This document shows positions 44,697 to 53,888 of a stretch of 64,000 bases of DNA, piece after piece. The stretch's first letter is position 1. Each line of letters starts with the position of its first letter. A program made the position numbers and the translations under genes. The notes below the pieces were generated by a model that saw only the letters and a list, made by a program, of their open reading frames with translations, did no database searches and was not told the DNA's origin. Source of the DNA: Streptomyces exfoliatus (GTDB lineage: Bacteria > Actinomycetota > Actinomycetes > Streptomycetales > Streptomycetaceae); contig NZ_JNZP01000001.1 of NCBI RefSeq assembly GCF_000725545.1, positions 496,001-560,000 of the forward strand, written 5' to 3'.

Positions 44697-45392
44697 CTAC
44701 AGCGCGGGAAGCTCCGGAAGGGGCCCGCCCTTGGTCTCCAGGGCCGTGCCGTCGCGGCGGCCGGCGAGCCAGCCGAGCAGCTCGGGCGCCCGGCCCATGA
44801 CGACGACGCCGCCGGTCGTGCCGCCGGTCGTGCCGCCGGTCGTCCAGATCCGGCCGTCGGTGGACCAGAGGGCCGTCTCCGGGACGCTCTCCAGGCCGGT
44901 GAAGCGCTCGGCGAGGAACTCGATCTCGCGGGTCACGAACTCCTCGGGCAGGTCTTCGAGCTCGTATCCGACGCCCAGGTCGACGTGGTGCAGGTCCACC
45001 TCCACCCAGCGGCGGAAGGGGATCCGGGAGGCGCTGTCCGTGACGCCGTTGCGGAGCTCGACCGTGCGGCTCCAGTCGGCGGGCTCGGCGCCCACGGCCT
45101 GGAAGCGGTCGGCGGTCTCGCGCAGGTCGGCGAGGTGGATGTCGATCGGGCGGCCGGAGTCGCGCTCGATGTCCGCGTCGCGGGTGGCGGCGTCCGCGTA
45201 CATGGGGCGGCCCTGCAGCACGTTCACCAGGGCGTCGGCGTTACGGGCGACGTGGGCGAGCACGTGGCCCCGGCTCCAGCCGGGCAGCCGTGACGGCATG
45301 GCCGTCGCCGCGTTGTCCAGGGAGGCGGCCGCGGTCAGCAGCCTTTCGGTCGCTTCGCGGACCTGAATGAGGTCGCTCTCGTGGTCGATCAT
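44697..45392 (-). CDS. maleylpyruvate isomerase-family mycothiol-dependent enzyme
   Basis: A 231-residue DinB/MDMPI-fold protein. The first part has L-P-G-W-S-R-G-H-V-L-A-H-V-A-R-N-A-D-A (metal-binding His and Asn-Ala-Asp helix), then W-V-E-V-D-L-H-H-V-D-L-G near residue 132 with further metal ligands. Such enzymes use mycothiol, the actinobacterial thiol, for isomerisation or detoxification. A T-T-G-G triple repeat (12-bp DNA repeat) lies near residue 190. TAGGGT ends 7 bases before ATG 45392 without a ribosome-binding site: probably leaderless. Confidence 0.87.
   Translation of the reverse strand: MIDHESDLIQVREATERLLTAAASLDNAATAMPSRLPGWSRGHVLAHVARNADALVNVLQGRPMYADAATRDADIERDSGRPIDIHLADLRETADRFQAVGAEPADWSRTVELRNGVTDSASRIPFRRWVEVDLHHVDLGVGYELEDLPEEFVTREIEFLAERFTGLESVPETALWSTDGRIWTTGGTTGGTTGGVVVMGRAPELLGWLAGRRDGTALETKGGPLPELPAL
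44808..44843. repeat. in-frame 12-bp tandem repeat, three copies
   Basis: GCCGCCGGTCGT repeats three times without error inside the mycothiol-dependent enzyme gene, coding Thr-Thr-Gly-Gly units. Slippage could change copy number without shifting the frame. Confidence 0.7.
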
Positions 45393-45462
45393 GGCGCCGA
45401 CCCTAGTGGCAGCAGGGGTGTCACCACTCGTTCGGGTGAAGCGGTCTCCGGAAGACCGGAAA

Positions 45463-45482
45463 TCGAATGTGCGTGCTATAAG
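45463..45482 (+). promoter_or_regulatory. uvrA promoter -10 with weak LexA-like box
   Basis: TATAAG (45477-45482) is the best -10 upstream of uvrA. Overlapping it, TCGAAT-GTGC-GTGCTA (45463-45478) is a degenerate copy of the actinobacterial LexA box TCGAAC-N4-GTTCGA. The right half is poor. Confidence 0.35.
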
Positions 45483-45533
45483 CTCGAGGGAAGCATCCGG
45501 CATCCTTGAAGTGTTGGGTGTGCAGACACCTCT

Positions 45534-45579
45534 GCTCCGAAGACTTCAGCTCTGAAGACATTCGCTCTCTGAAGAAAGG
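45534..45579 (+). repeat. three imperfect 15-bp repeats just before uvrA
   Basis: Units beginning GCTCCGAAGA, GCTCTGAAGA and GCTCTCTGAAGA start at 45534, 45549 and 45564. The last contains the AAAGG that probably serves as the uvrA ribosome-binding site. Confidence 0.55.
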
Positions 45580-45590
45580 TGCGGACCGGC

Positions 45591-48500
45591 GTGGCCGACC
45601 GTCTCATCGTCCGTGGCGCTCGTGAGCACAACCTCAAGAACGTCTCGCTCGACCTCCCGCGTGACTCCCTGATCGTCTTCACCGGGCTCTCGGGGTCGGG
45701 CAAGTCCTCCCTCGCGTTCGACACGATCTTCGCCGAGGGGCAGCGCCGCTACGTCGAGTCGCTCTCCTCGTACGCCCGGCAGTTCCTCGGCCAGATGGAC
45801 AAGCCGGACGTCGACTTCATCGAAGGTCTGTCGCCCGCCGTCTCCATCGACCAGAAGTCGACCTCGCGCAACCCGCGCTCGACGGTCGGCACCATCACGG
45901 AGGTCTACGACTACCTCCGCCTGCTCTTCGCCCGCATCGGCAAGCCGCACTGTCCCGAGTGCCGCCGGCCCATCTCCCGCCAGTCGCCGCAGGCCATCGT
46001 CGACAGGGTCCTGGAGCTCCCCGAGGGCAGCCGTTTCCAGGTGCTCTCCCCGCTCGTCCGCGAGCGGAAGGGCGAGTTCGTCGACCTCTTCGCCGACCTC
46101 CAGACCAAGGGCTACAGCCGTGCCCGGGTCGACGGGGTGACCGTGCAGCTGAGCGAGCCGCCGACCCTGAAGAAGCAGGAGAAGCACACGATCGAGGTGG
46201 TCGTCGACCGCCTCACCGTGAAGGACGGCGCCAAGCGCCGTCTCACCGACTCCGTCGAGACGGCGCTCGGACTCTCCGGCGGCATGGTCGTGCTCGACTT
46301 CGTCGACCTCGCGGAGGACGACCCCGAGCGCGAGCGGATGTACTCGGAGCACCTCTACTGCCCGTACGACGACCTGTCCTTCGAGGAGCTGGAGCCGCGC
46401 TCCTTCTCCTTCAACTCGCCCTTCGGCGCCTGCCCCGACTGCACCGGCATCGGCACCCGCATGGAGGTCGACCCCGAGCTGATCGTCCCCGACGAGGACA
46501 AGTCGCTCGACGAGGGCGCCATCCACCCCTGGTCGCACGGCCACACCAAGGAGTACTTCGGCCGGCTCATCGGCGGTCTCTCCCAGGCCCTCGGCTTCCG
46601 CACGGACATCCCGTACGCGGGACTGCCGCAGCGCGCCAAGAAGGCCCTGATGCACGGCCACAAGACCCAGGTCGAGGTCCGCTACCGCAACCGGTACGGG
46701 CGCGAGCGGGCGTACACCACCCCGGCCTTCGAGGGCGCCGTCTCCTTCGTCAAGCGGCGCCACACCGAGGCCGAGAGCGACTCCAGCCGCGAGCGCTTCG
46801 AGGGCTACATGCGCGAGGTGCCCTGCCCCACCTGCGAGGGCACCCGGCTGAAGCCGATCGTGCTCGCGGTCACGGTGATGGACAGGTCCATCGCCGAGGT
46901 CTCCGCCATGTCGATCAGCGACTGCGCCGAGTTCCTCGGCCGCCTGACGCTCAACGCGCGGGACAAGAAGATCGCCGAGCGGGTCCTCAAGGAGGTCAAC
47001 GAGCGGCTGCGCTTCCTCGTCGACGTCGGCCTCGACTACCTCTCGCTCAACCGCGCCGCGGGCACCCTGTCCGGCGGCGAGGCCCAGCGCATCCGGCTCG
47101 CCACCCAGATCGGCTCCGGCCTCGTCGGCGTGCTGTACGTGCTCGACGAGCCGTCCATCGGCCTCCACCAGCGCGACAACCACCGGCTCATCGAGACCCT
47201 CGTACGCCTCCGCGACATGGGCAACACGCTCATCGTCGTCGAGCACGACGAGGACACCATCAAGGTCGCCGACTGGATCGTCGACATCGGCCCCGGCGCC
47301 GGCGAGCACGGCGGCAAGGTCGTCCACACCGGCACCCTGAAGGAGCTCCTCGCCAACGAGGAGTCCATGACCGGGCAGTACCTGTCCGGCCGCCGGTCGA
47401 TCCTCACCCCGGACATCCGCCGCCCGGTGGACCCCGGGCGCCGGCTCACCGTGCACGGGGCCCGCGAGAACAACCTGCGGGACATCGACGTCTCCTTCCC
47501 GCTGGGCGTCCTCACCGCCGTCACCGGCGTCTCCGGATCCGGCAAGTCGACCCTGGTCAACGACATCCTCTACACGCACCTGGCGCGCGAGCTGAACGGC
47601 GCCAAGTCGGTGCCCGGGCGGCACACGCGCGTGGACGGCGACGACCTCGTCGACAAGGTCGTGCACGTTGACCAGTCCCCGATCGGCCGCACCCCCCGGT
47701 CGAACCCGGCGACCTACACCGGCGTCTTCGACCACGTCCGCAAGCTCTTCGCCGAGACGATGGAGGCCAAGGTCCGGGGGTACCTGCCCGGCCGGTTCTC
47801 CTTCAACGTCAAGGGCGGCCGCTGCGAGAACTGCTCCGGCGACGGCACGATCAAGATCGAGATGAACTTCCTCCCGGACGTCTACGTCCCGTGCGAGGTC
47901 TGCCACGGCGACCGGTACAACCGGGAGACCCTGGAGGTCCACTACAAGGGCAAGTCCATCGCCGAAGTCCTGAACATGCCGATCGAGGAGGCGCTGGACT
48001 TCTTCGAGGCCGTCCCGACCATCGCCCGCCACCTGCGGACGCTCAACGAGGTCGGCCTCGGTTACGTCCGGCTCGGCCAGTCGGCGCCGACGCTCTCCGG
48101 CGGTGAGGCGCAGCGCGTGAAGCTCGCCTCCGAGCTCCAGAAGCGCTCGACGGGCCGCACGGTCTACGTCCTGGACGAGCCGACCACCGGTCTGCACTTC
48201 GAGGACATCTCGAAGCTGATCAAGGTGCTGTCCGGACTGGTCGACAAGGGCAACTCGGTGATCGTCATCGAGCACAACCTCGATGTCATCAAGACCGCCG
48301 ACTGGGTCATCGACATGGGCCCCGAGGGCGGCAACGGCGGCGGCCTGGTCGTCGCCGAGGGCACCCCGGAGGAGGTCGCCTCGGTCTCCACCAGCCACAC
48401 CGGCAAGTTCCTCCGCGAGGTCCTCGGCGCGGACCGGATCAGCGACGCCGGAGCGACCGTTCCCGCGGCCCGGGGCGCGAAGACGGCGGCGAAGAGGACG

Positions 48501-48662
48501 GCGGCGAAGAAGGCCCCGGCCAAGAAGGCCCCGGCCAAGAAGGCGACCGCCGCGGACGCGACCGCCACCAAGGCGGCCGCGCCCGCCAGGAAGACGGCCG
48601 CGAAGGCGACCGCCACGAAGGCCGCGGCCAAGAAGGCGACGACCCGGGCCCGCAAGGCCTGA
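45591..48662 (+). CDS. uvrA: excinuclease ABC subunit A with Lys/Ala-rich tail
   Basis: A 1023-residue damage-recognition ATPase of nucleotide excision repair. Two ABC modules: Walker A G-L-S-G-S-G-K-S (about 32-39) and G-V-S-G-S-G-K-S (about 647), signature L-S-G-G-E-A-Q-R twice, and zinc modules C-P-E-C, C-P-D-C and C-E-N-C...C-E-V-C. After the conserved end (about residue 955) a tail of roughly 60 residues is made almost only of Lys, Ala, Thr, Pro and Arg, with A-A-K-K-A-P-A-K-K units like histone H1 or actinobacterial HU tails; it probably adds non-specific DNA binding. GTG at 45591 agrees with the family start; GTG 45579 is an alternative. Confidence 0.97.
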   Translation: MADRLIVRGAREHNLKNVSLDLPRDSLIVFTGLSGSGKSSLAFDTIFAEGQRRYVESLSSYARQFLGQMDKPDVDFIEGLSPAVSIDQKSTSRNPRSTVGTITEVYDYLRLLFARIGKPHCPECRRPISRQSPQAIVDRVLELPEGSRFQVLSPLVRERKGEFVDLFADLQTKGYSRARVDGVTVQLSEPPTLKKQEKHTIEVVVDRLTVKDGAKRRLTDSVETALGLSGGMVVLDFVDLAEDDPERERMYSEHLYCPYDDLSFEELEPRSFSFNSPFGACPDCTGIGTRMEVDPELIVPDEDKSLDEGAIHPWSHGHTKEYFGRLIGGLSQALGFRTDIPYAGLPQRAKKALMHGHKTQVEVRYRNRYGRERAYTTPAFEGAVSFVKRRHTEAESDSSRERFEGYMREVPCPTCEGTRLKPIVLAVTVMDRSIAEVSAMSISDCAEFLGRLTLNARDKKIAERVLKEVNERLRFLVDVGLDYLSLNRAAGTLSGGEAQRIRLATQIGSGLVGVLYVLDEPSIGLHQRDNHRLIETLVRLRDMGNTLIVVEHDEDTIKVADWIVDIGPGAGEHGGKVVHTGTLKELLANEESMTGQYLSGRRSILTPDIRRPVDPGRRLTVHGARENNLRDIDVSFPLGVLTAVTGVSGSGKSTLVNDILYTHLARELNGAKSVPGRHTRVDGDDLVDKVVHVDQSPIGRTPRSNPATYTGVFDHVRKLFAETMEAKVRGYLPGRFSFNVKGGRCENCSGDGTIKIEMNFLPDVYVPCEVCHGDRYNRETLEVHYKGKSIAEVLNMPIEEALDFFEAVPTIARHLRTLNEVGLGYVRLGQSAPTLSGGEAQRVKLASELQKRSTGRTVYVLDEPTTGLHFEDISKLIKVLSGLVDKGNSVIVIEHNLDVIKTADWVIDMGPEGGNGGGLVVAEGTPEEVASVSTSHTGKFLREVLGADRISDAGATVPAARGAKTAAKRTAAKKAPAKKAPAKKATAADATATKAAAPARKTAAKATATKAAAKKATTRARKA

Positions 48663-48667
48663 CGTCC

Positions 48668-48698
48668 GAGGCAGGGCCCCCACCGGGGGCCCTGCCTC
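48668..48698 (+). terminator. terminator after uvrA
   Basis: A perfect 14-bp stem (GAGGCAGGGCCCCC with its complement) and 3-base loop, 5 bases past the uvrA stop. Confidence 0.85.
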
Positions 48699-48766
48699 AA
48701 GCCTGCCCGCCGCCGCCGGTATCGTCGGTTCGGTCACGCCTTGCCCCGATCCACCGTGGAGCGCCC

Positions 48767-49207
48767 ATGTCCGGCCAGTCCAGCCGCCGCACCGTACTGA
48801 AAGGCGCCGCCCTCGCCGGTGCCGCCGGGCTGGGAGTCACCGCCTGCTCCACCGAGTCCAACCTCGGCCACGCCCAGGTGCCGACCCCGACCGCCCCGGT
48901 CACCCTCGGCGCCCCGGACGAGGTCCCGGTCGGCGGCGCCAAGCTCTACCGCGAGCAGCGGGTCCTGGTGAGCTGCCCGGCCAAGGGCCAGTACAAGGCG
49001 TTCAGCGCCCAGTGCACCCACGCCGGCTGCGTCCTCGACAAGATCGAGAACAACGAGGGCAACTGCCCCTGCCACGGCAGCCGCTTCGACGTGACGACCG
49101 GCAAGGCGCTCAAGGGCCCGGCCACCGTCCCGCTCCCCGAGGTCGCGGTCCGCGTCGAGAACGGCAAGCTGATCGCCGGACCCGAGGCGACGACCCCCAA
49201 GGCCTGA
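48767..49207 (+). CDS. Tat-exported Rieske [2Fe-2S] lipoprotein
   Basis: A 146-residue protein. The N-terminus S-R-R-T-V-L-K-G is a twin-arginine signal and V-T-A-C a lipobox near residue 27, so it is folded in the cytoplasm and lipid-anchored outside. The Rieske cluster ligands are in C-T-H-A-G-C (about 82-87) and C-P-C-H-G-S (about 102-107). Electron partner unknown; such small Rieske proteins are common in streptomycetes beside no fixed oxidase. GTGGAG precedes ATG 48767. Confidence 0.93.
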   Translation: MSGQSSRRTVLKGAALAGAAGLGVTACSTESNLGHAQVPTPTAPVTLGAPDEVPVGGAKLYREQRVLVSCPAKGQYKAFSAQCTHAGCVLDKIENNEGNCPCHGSRFDVTTGKALKGPATVPLPEVAVRVENGKLIAGPEATTPKA

Positions 49208-49245
49208 GCCCGGGCCGCACGGTTCGCAGGCTCCCGCCAGGCGCG

Positions 49246-50175
49246 CTACGTCCAGTCCCAGTCGATCCCCAGGATCCCCGGGCGCACCCCCTGCTCCACG
49301 ACATGCACCGTGCGGTGCCGGCCGCTCAGGGTCAGCTCCGCACGGCCCCCGCGCGGCGCGCCCGTCGAGGCCTGCGCGAACCTCCGGCACCGCAGCGGAA
49401 GCGCCGCCTCGTCGAAGCGCACCTGCAGCACGTACTGCCCGCCCGCGAAGCTGAACCCGCGCACGTACTCCCGGCTCGGCCCCGCCGTACCGTCCTCGAA
49501 GCCGTACGAGAAGAGGTACGTGTCCCCGGCCCGCAGCCGCACGTCGAAGAGCAGCTCCGCGACGAGCACCCCCGTCCCGGCGTGCCACCGCACCCGCCCG
49601 GTCCTGCAGTTCTCCACCGCCCGCACCGCCACCCGCGACGGGTCGCAGCCGGGGTCCCCGTGGTGGATGGCGAGATAGCGGTCCACGCCGTCCCGGTGCG
49701 CCCGCACCACGTGCTGCGATTCGCGCCCCACCAGCTCCCGCCCCGCCCCGATCCGCACCCGCTCGTGGTGCCCGACGGTGTGCAGTCCGCCGTCCGTCGG
49801 CGTCTCGAGCTCGGCGAGCAGCTCCTCGACCGAGCCGGACGCCTCCACGAGGGAGCGGTACGAGCGGGCCGCCGGACGCTCCGCCTCGGCGCGCGCGACC
49901 GCGTCCTCCGCGAGCAACCGCAGCAGTGAGTTCCCGGGGAGCTGGAGCACCTCCTCCAGGGCGCGGACCGCTTTGAGGGACTCCGGCCGCTGCGGGCGGC
50001 GGGCGCCCTGCTGCCAGTAGCTCAGACTCGTCACCCCGACCTTGACCCCGCGGTGGGCGAGATGGTGCTGGACCCGCTGGAGCGGCAGCCCGCGCACGGC
50101 GAGCGCGGTGCGCAGCGCCAGATGGAAGGGGCCGGTGTGCAGCAGCCGCAGCAGATCGGCCTCGGTGTGGCTCAC
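49246..50175 (-). CDS. helix-turn-helix (XRE-type) regulatory protein
   Basis: A 309-residue protein. The N-terminal 65 residues look like an XRE helix-turn-helix: L-A-V-R-G-L-P-L-Q-R-V-Q-H-H-L, then V-T-S-L-S-Y-W-Q-Q-G-A-R-R-P as recognition helix. The remaining 200+ residues, with strands rich in Val/Arg (Y-L-F-S-Y-G-F-E-D-G-T), resemble no family I know and may be a ligand domain. GTG at 50175 has GAGGAG 6 bases upstream. It is divergent from the papain-like protease pair, and repeats between them may be its sites. Confidence 0.75.
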   Translation of the reverse strand: MSHTEADLLRLLHTGPFHLALRTALAVRGLPLQRVQHHLAHRGVKVGVTSLSYWQQGARRPQRPESLKAVRALEEVLQLPGNSLLRLLAEDAVARAEAERPAARSYRSLVEASGSVEELLAELETPTDGGLHTVGHHERVRIGAGRELVGRESQHVVRAHRDGVDRYLAIHHGDPGCDPSRVAVRAVENCRTGRVRWHAGTGVLVAELLFDVRLRAGDTYLFSYGFEDGTAGPSREYVRGFSFAGGQYVLQVRFDEAALPLRCRRFAQASTGAPRGGRAELTLSGRHRTVHVVEQGVRPGILGIDWDWT

Positions 50176-50257
50176 GAGGGCTCCTCGGTGAACATTCACG
50201 ACGGGGGCGCGGACCGGTGCGCCGCGAGGGGCGGGCGGGCAGGTGGGCCGAGGGTGT

Positions 50258-50286
50258 CCGTTCACACCCGGGCCACACCGTTCACA
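50258..50286. promoter_or_regulatory. two CCGTTCACA direct repeats 20 bp apart
   Basis: Identical 9-mers at 50258 and 50278, two helical turns apart, lie between the divergent XRE and protease genes. Likely a regulator binding site; a TTGACC at 50315 could be a -35 for the protease gene. Confidence 0.4.
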
Positions 50287-50407
50287 GCCCGATGTCACCC
50301 CGCATTGAAGCGTGTTGACCAGATCAGGACAACGGCCGATGCTCCTGACCAGCGTCCGGACGCGCTCCTCCACCCCATCCCCACCCCCCACTCCAGGGAG
50401 GAACGCG

Positions 50408-50992
50408 ATGCGCAGAAGAAAGCTGAACCTCGCGGCACTCGCCGCGGCCGCCCTCTTCCTCGTCCCCACCACCTCGGCCTCGGCGGCCCCCGTCGACGAC
50501 ACCGCCGTCCTCGGCTCCCACCGGCTGAACATCACCATGCAGGCCCAGCAGAAGACCAACTGGTGCTGGGCGGCGGGCGGCAACACCATCGCCACCTGGT
50601 TCGGCCGGAACCACAGCCAGAACCAGTTCTGCAACGCCGCCTTCGACCGCCGGCAGGGCTACGACTGCCCCAACTGGCAGGCCACGCTCGGCAACGTCCA
50701 GACCGGCCTGCGCTGGGCCGGGATCAACCCCGGCTCGTACGTCGACGGCTGGCTGCGCTACTCGACCGTGCAGACCGAGATCAACGCGAACCGGCCCGTC
50801 GAGACCCGCATCCAGTGGGCGGGCGGCGGCGGTCACATGCACGTGCTGTACGGCTACGACGACTCCGGCAGCTGGGTCTACTGGGGCGACCCCTGGCCCT
50901 CCAGCAACCGCTACAACTGGGCCTCGCACGCCTGGTACGTCGACAACGAGTCGTTCTCCTGGACCCACTCGCTCTACCGGATCGGGGCGTGA
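50408..50992 (+). CDS. secreted papain-like cysteine protease (C39/C70-like)
   Basis: A 194-residue exported protein: signal peptide 1-27 (A-S-A-A), then a compact papain-like domain. The catalytic cysteine is in [11 protein letters not shown] near residue 55; the histidine in [11 protein letters not shown] near 140; and an Asp in Y-W-G-D-P-W follows. The N-W-C-W-A-A motif is typical of AvrRpt2-like and C39_2 peptidases. Two more cysteines suggest a disulfide. ATG 50408 follows GGGAGGAA. It is translated with the next gene (5-base gap). Confidence 0.87.
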   Translation: MRRRKLNLAALAAAALFLVPTTSASAAPVDDTAVLGSHRLNITMQAQQKTNWCWAAGGNTIATWFGRNHSQNQFCNAAFDRRQGYDCPNWQATLGNVQTGLRWAGINPGSYVDGWLRYSTVQTEINANRPVETRIQWAGGGGHMHVLYGYDDSGSWVYWGDPWPSSNRYNWASHAWYVDNESFSWTHSLYRIGA

Positions 50993-50997
50993 CGACG

Positions 50998-51798
50998 ATG
51001 AACGCTCGTGCCACGGGTGCCGGCCTCCTGGCCGCCGCGACCCTCGTCCTCCTCGGGACGCTCCCGGCGGCCGCCGCCGGGGGACCGCCGCCCGCGCCGA
51101 CCCCCGAACTGGCCGCCTCGGCGCCCGGCACCCTGGACACCCTGGCCCGGTTCTTCGCCCGGGACGGGGCCGCCGCCCGCTCGGCGGCCGCGCCGCGCGT
51201 CGAGGGAGGGTCCGTCCCGGTACGGATCCTCTCCCCGGACTTCGTCGCGGGGAAGGCGGGTGCCCCGGTCGCCCGGACCGAGTTCCGCGCGAGCCGCGCC
51301 GTGGCGCCGGACGGGCAGAAGGCCTCGCTCTGGACGGTGAAGGGGGCCGGAGGCTGGCAGGTGGTGAACATCGCGACCGGCGACGACGAGATCCGCTTCG
51401 CGGAACAGGGCGGGCGTCTGCTGCCCGGCGGCCTCGTCTTCCGCGAGCCGCAGATCGACGCCTGGTACGTGCAGAAGGGCACGAAGGTGCTCCCGCTCGA
51501 CGAGGACGCGATACGGGCCGTCGGCCGGAACGGGACGAGCCTCACCGCGTACCGGGACAGGGTCGCCCGCGCGTACGGCGACAAGCTGCCGGGTTCGGCG
51601 TACGCGGCGAAGGGCGCGGCCGGCGGGTACGCCCCGCAGGCCGCGGCACCCGGGCCCGCGTCCCGTACGGCCGCCGCACACGACGAGGCCGCCCTCACGG
51701 GCGCCTCCGCGGCGGCGGGTGCGGGCGCGCTCCTGGCCCTCGCCCTTACGGGCACGGTGCTCCTCCGGAGCCGTACCCGGAGCACCACGGAGGCCTGA
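50998..51798 (+). CDS. exported protein with C-terminal membrane anchor, protease partner
   Basis: A 266-residue protein: signal peptide (about 1-24), a soluble domain of about 190 residues rich in Ala, Arg and Gly, and a C-terminal hydrophobic segment (about 237-256) followed by R-S-R-T-R, so it is anchored with its domain outside. No known fold is evident. A GTG at 50989 overlapping the protease stop is an alternative start. Tight coupling to the papain-like protease suggests a substrate, inhibitor or membrane receptor for it. Confidence 0.7.
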   Translation: MNARATGAGLLAAATLVLLGTLPAAAAGGPPPAPTPELAASAPGTLDTLARFFARDGAAARSAAAPRVEGGSVPVRILSPDFVAGKAGAPVARTEFRASRAVAPDGQKASLWTVKGAGGWQVVNIATGDDEIRFAEQGGRLLPGGLVFREPQIDAWYVQKGTKVLPLDEDAIRAVGRNGTSLTAYRDRVARAYGDKLPGSAYAAKGAAGGYAPQAAAPGPASRTAAAHDEAALTGASAAAGAGALLALALTGTVLLRSRTRSTTEA

Positions 51799-51814
51799 GC
51801 GACCGGGCCCCGCG

Positions 51815-51861
51815 CCACCGGCCGGCAGTCACCCGCGCGAGGGGCGACCGCCGGCCGGTGG
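51815..51861 (+). terminator. hairpin terminator before uvrC
   Basis: CCACCGGCCGGC pairs perfectly with GCCGGCCGGTGG (12 bp), ending the protease operon and isolating the uvrC promoter. Confidence 0.65.
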
Positions 51862-51881
51862 TCGGGTTGTGCGAGGCAGGG

Positions 51882-51904
51882 GTGTCGGTGCCCGCCAGTA
51901 GGGT
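51882..51904 (+). promoter_or_regulatory. RecA-NDp/PafBC-type promoter of uvrC (one mismatch)
   Basis: GTGTCGGTG (51882-51890), 8 bases, TAGGGT (51899-51904), the ATG 7 bases later. The upstream 11 bases GTGTCGGTGCC are the same as at uvrB. Confidence 0.75.
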
Positions 51905-51911
51905 GGGGAGC

Positions 51912-53888
51912 ATGGCAGACCCCTCCAGCTACCGCCCCAAGCCGGGTCAGATCCCCGACTCCCCGGGGGTCTACAAGTTCCGCGACGAGCACCGCCGCGT
52001 GATCTACGTGGGGAAGGCGAAGTCCCTGCGCCAGCGGCTCGCCAACTACTTCCAGCCGCTCGCGAGCCTGCACCCGCGCACGGCCACCATGGTGACCACC
52101 GCCGCCTCCGTCGAGTGGACCGTCGTGTCGACCGAGGTCGAGGCGCTGCAGCTGGAGTACTCCTGGATCAAGGAGTACGACCCCCGGTTCAACGTGAAGT
52201 ACCGGGACGACAAGAGCTACCCGTACCTCGCGGTCACCATGAACGAGGAGTTCCCGCGCGTCCAGGTCATGCGCGGCCACAAGAAGAAGGGCGTGCGCTA
52301 CTTCGGGCCGTACGCGCACGCGTGGGCGATCCGCGAGACCGTCGACCTGATGCTGCGGGTCTTCCCCGTCCGCACCTGCTCGGCGGGCGTCTTCCGGAAC
52401 GCGGCCTCGGCCGGCCGCCCCTGCCTCCTCGGCTACATCGGCAAGTGCTCGGCCCCCTGCGTCGGCCGGGTCACCCCCGAGGAGCACCGCGAACTCGCCG
52501 AGGAGTTCAGCGACTTCATGGCCGGCCGTACCGGGACCTACATCCGCCGTCTCGAGAAGCAGATGATGCTGGCCGCCGAGGACATGGAGTACGAGAAGGC
52601 CGGTCGGCTGCGCGACGACATAGAGGCGCTGCGCCGGGCCATGGAGAAGAGCGCGGTCGTGCTCGCCGACGCCACCGACGCCGACCTGATCGCCCTCGCG
52701 GAGGACGAGCTGGAGGCCGCGGTGCAGATCTTCCACGTGCGCGGCGGACGCGTCCGCGGCCAGCGCGGCTGGGTCACCGACAAGGTCGAGGCCGTCGACA
52801 CGGCCGGCCTCGTCGAGCACGCGCTGCAGCAGCTGTACGGCGAGGAGAGCGGCGACGCGGTCCCCAAGGAGGTCCTGGTCCCGGCGCTGCCCGAGGACGC
52901 GGAGGCCGTCACCGCCTGGCTCACAGGCCGCCGCGGGTCGAACGTCTCGCTGCGGATCCCGCAGCGCGGCGACAAGAAGGACCTCATGACGACGGTCGCG
53001 CGCAACGCCCAGCAGGCGCTCGTGCTGCACAAGACGAAGCGCGCCAGCGATCTGACCACCCGCTCCCGGGCCCTGGAGGAGATCGCCGAGGCCCTGGACC
53101 TGGAGTCGGCGCCGCTGCGGATCGAGTGCTTCGACATCTCGCACCTCCAGGGCGAGGACGTGGTCGCCTCGATGGTGGTCTTCGAGGACGGACTGCCCCG
53201 CAAGAGCGAGTACCGCCGCTTCCAGATCAAGGGCTTCGAGGGGCAGGACGACGTCCGGTCCATGCACGAGGTGATCGGCCGCCGCTTCCGGCGCTATCTC
53301 GCCGAGAAGGAGAGGACGGGGGAGTGGGATCCGGAGGGCGTGGTCGAGGACCCGGAGGAGACCGGGCGGCCCAAGCGCTTCGCGTACCCGCCGCAGCTCG
53401 TGGTGGTCGACGGCGGGCAGCCGCAGGTCGCCGCCGCCCGGCGGGCCCTGGACGAGCTGGGCATCGATGACATCGCGGTCTGCGGGCTCGCCAAGCGTCT
53501 CGAGGAGGTCTGGCTGCCCGGCGACGACGACCCGGTCGTGCTGCCCCGCTCCAGCGAGGGCCTGTACCTCCTTCAGCGCGTACGTGACACGGCTCACGAC
53601 TTCGCCATCCGCTACCAGCGGTCCAAGCGGACGAAACGCATCCGGACCAGCCCTCTCGACGAGGTCCCCGGTCTGGGTGACACCCGGAAACGCGCGTTGA
53701 TCAAGCATTTCGGCTCGGTGAAGCGGCTCCGGCAGGCGACAATCGAGCAGATCTGCGAAGTTCCCGGCATGGGCCGGAAGACCGCGGAAGCGGTCGTCGT
53801 GGCCCTCGCCCAGGCGGCCCCGGCCGCACCCGCCGTGAACACGGCGACAGGAGAGATCATGGACGACGACGGGGGCGGCACGGCATGA
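51912..53888 (+). CDS. uvrC: excinuclease ABC subunit C
   Basis: A 658-residue dual nuclease that cuts on both sides of a lesion. Domains: GIY-YIG nuclease (about 16-95; P-G-V-Y-K-F, V-I-Y-V-G-K-A), a Cys-rich turn, UVR motif near 205-240 that binds UvrB, RNase H-like nuclease (about 385-560; [13 protein letters not shown]), and tandem helix-hairpin-helix at the C-terminus ([16 protein letters not shown]). ATG 51912 is probably leaderless since GGGGAG lies too close to serve as ribosome-binding site. First gene of uvrC-rapZ-yvcK-whiA. Confidence 0.98.
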   Translation: MADPSSYRPKPGQIPDSPGVYKFRDEHRRVIYVGKAKSLRQRLANYFQPLASLHPRTATMVTTAASVEWTVVSTEVEALQLEYSWIKEYDPRFNVKYRDDKSYPYLAVTMNEEFPRVQVMRGHKKKGVRYFGPYAHAWAIRETVDLMLRVFPVRTCSAGVFRNAASAGRPCLLGYIGKCSAPCVGRVTPEEHRELAEEFSDFMAGRTGTYIRRLEKQMMLAAEDMEYEKAGRLRDDIEALRRAMEKSAVVLADATDADLIALAEDELEAAVQIFHVRGGRVRGQRGWVTDKVEAVDTAGLVEHALQQLYGEESGDAVPKEVLVPALPEDAEAVTAWLTGRRGSNVSLRIPQRGDKKDLMTTVARNAQQALVLHKTKRASDLTTRSRALEEIAEALDLESAPLRIECFDISHLQGEDVVASMVVFEDGLPRKSEYRRFQIKGFEGQDDVRSMHEVIGRRFRRYLAEKERTGEWDPEGVVEDPEETGRPKRFAYPPQLVVVDGGQPQVAAARRALDELGIDDIAVCGLAKRLEEVWLPGDDDPVVLPRSSEGLYLLQRVRDTAHDFAIRYQRSKRTKRIRTSPLDEVPGLGDTRKRALIKHFGSVKRLRQATIEQICEVPGMGRKTAEAVVVALAQAAPAAPAVNTATGEIMDDDGGGTA

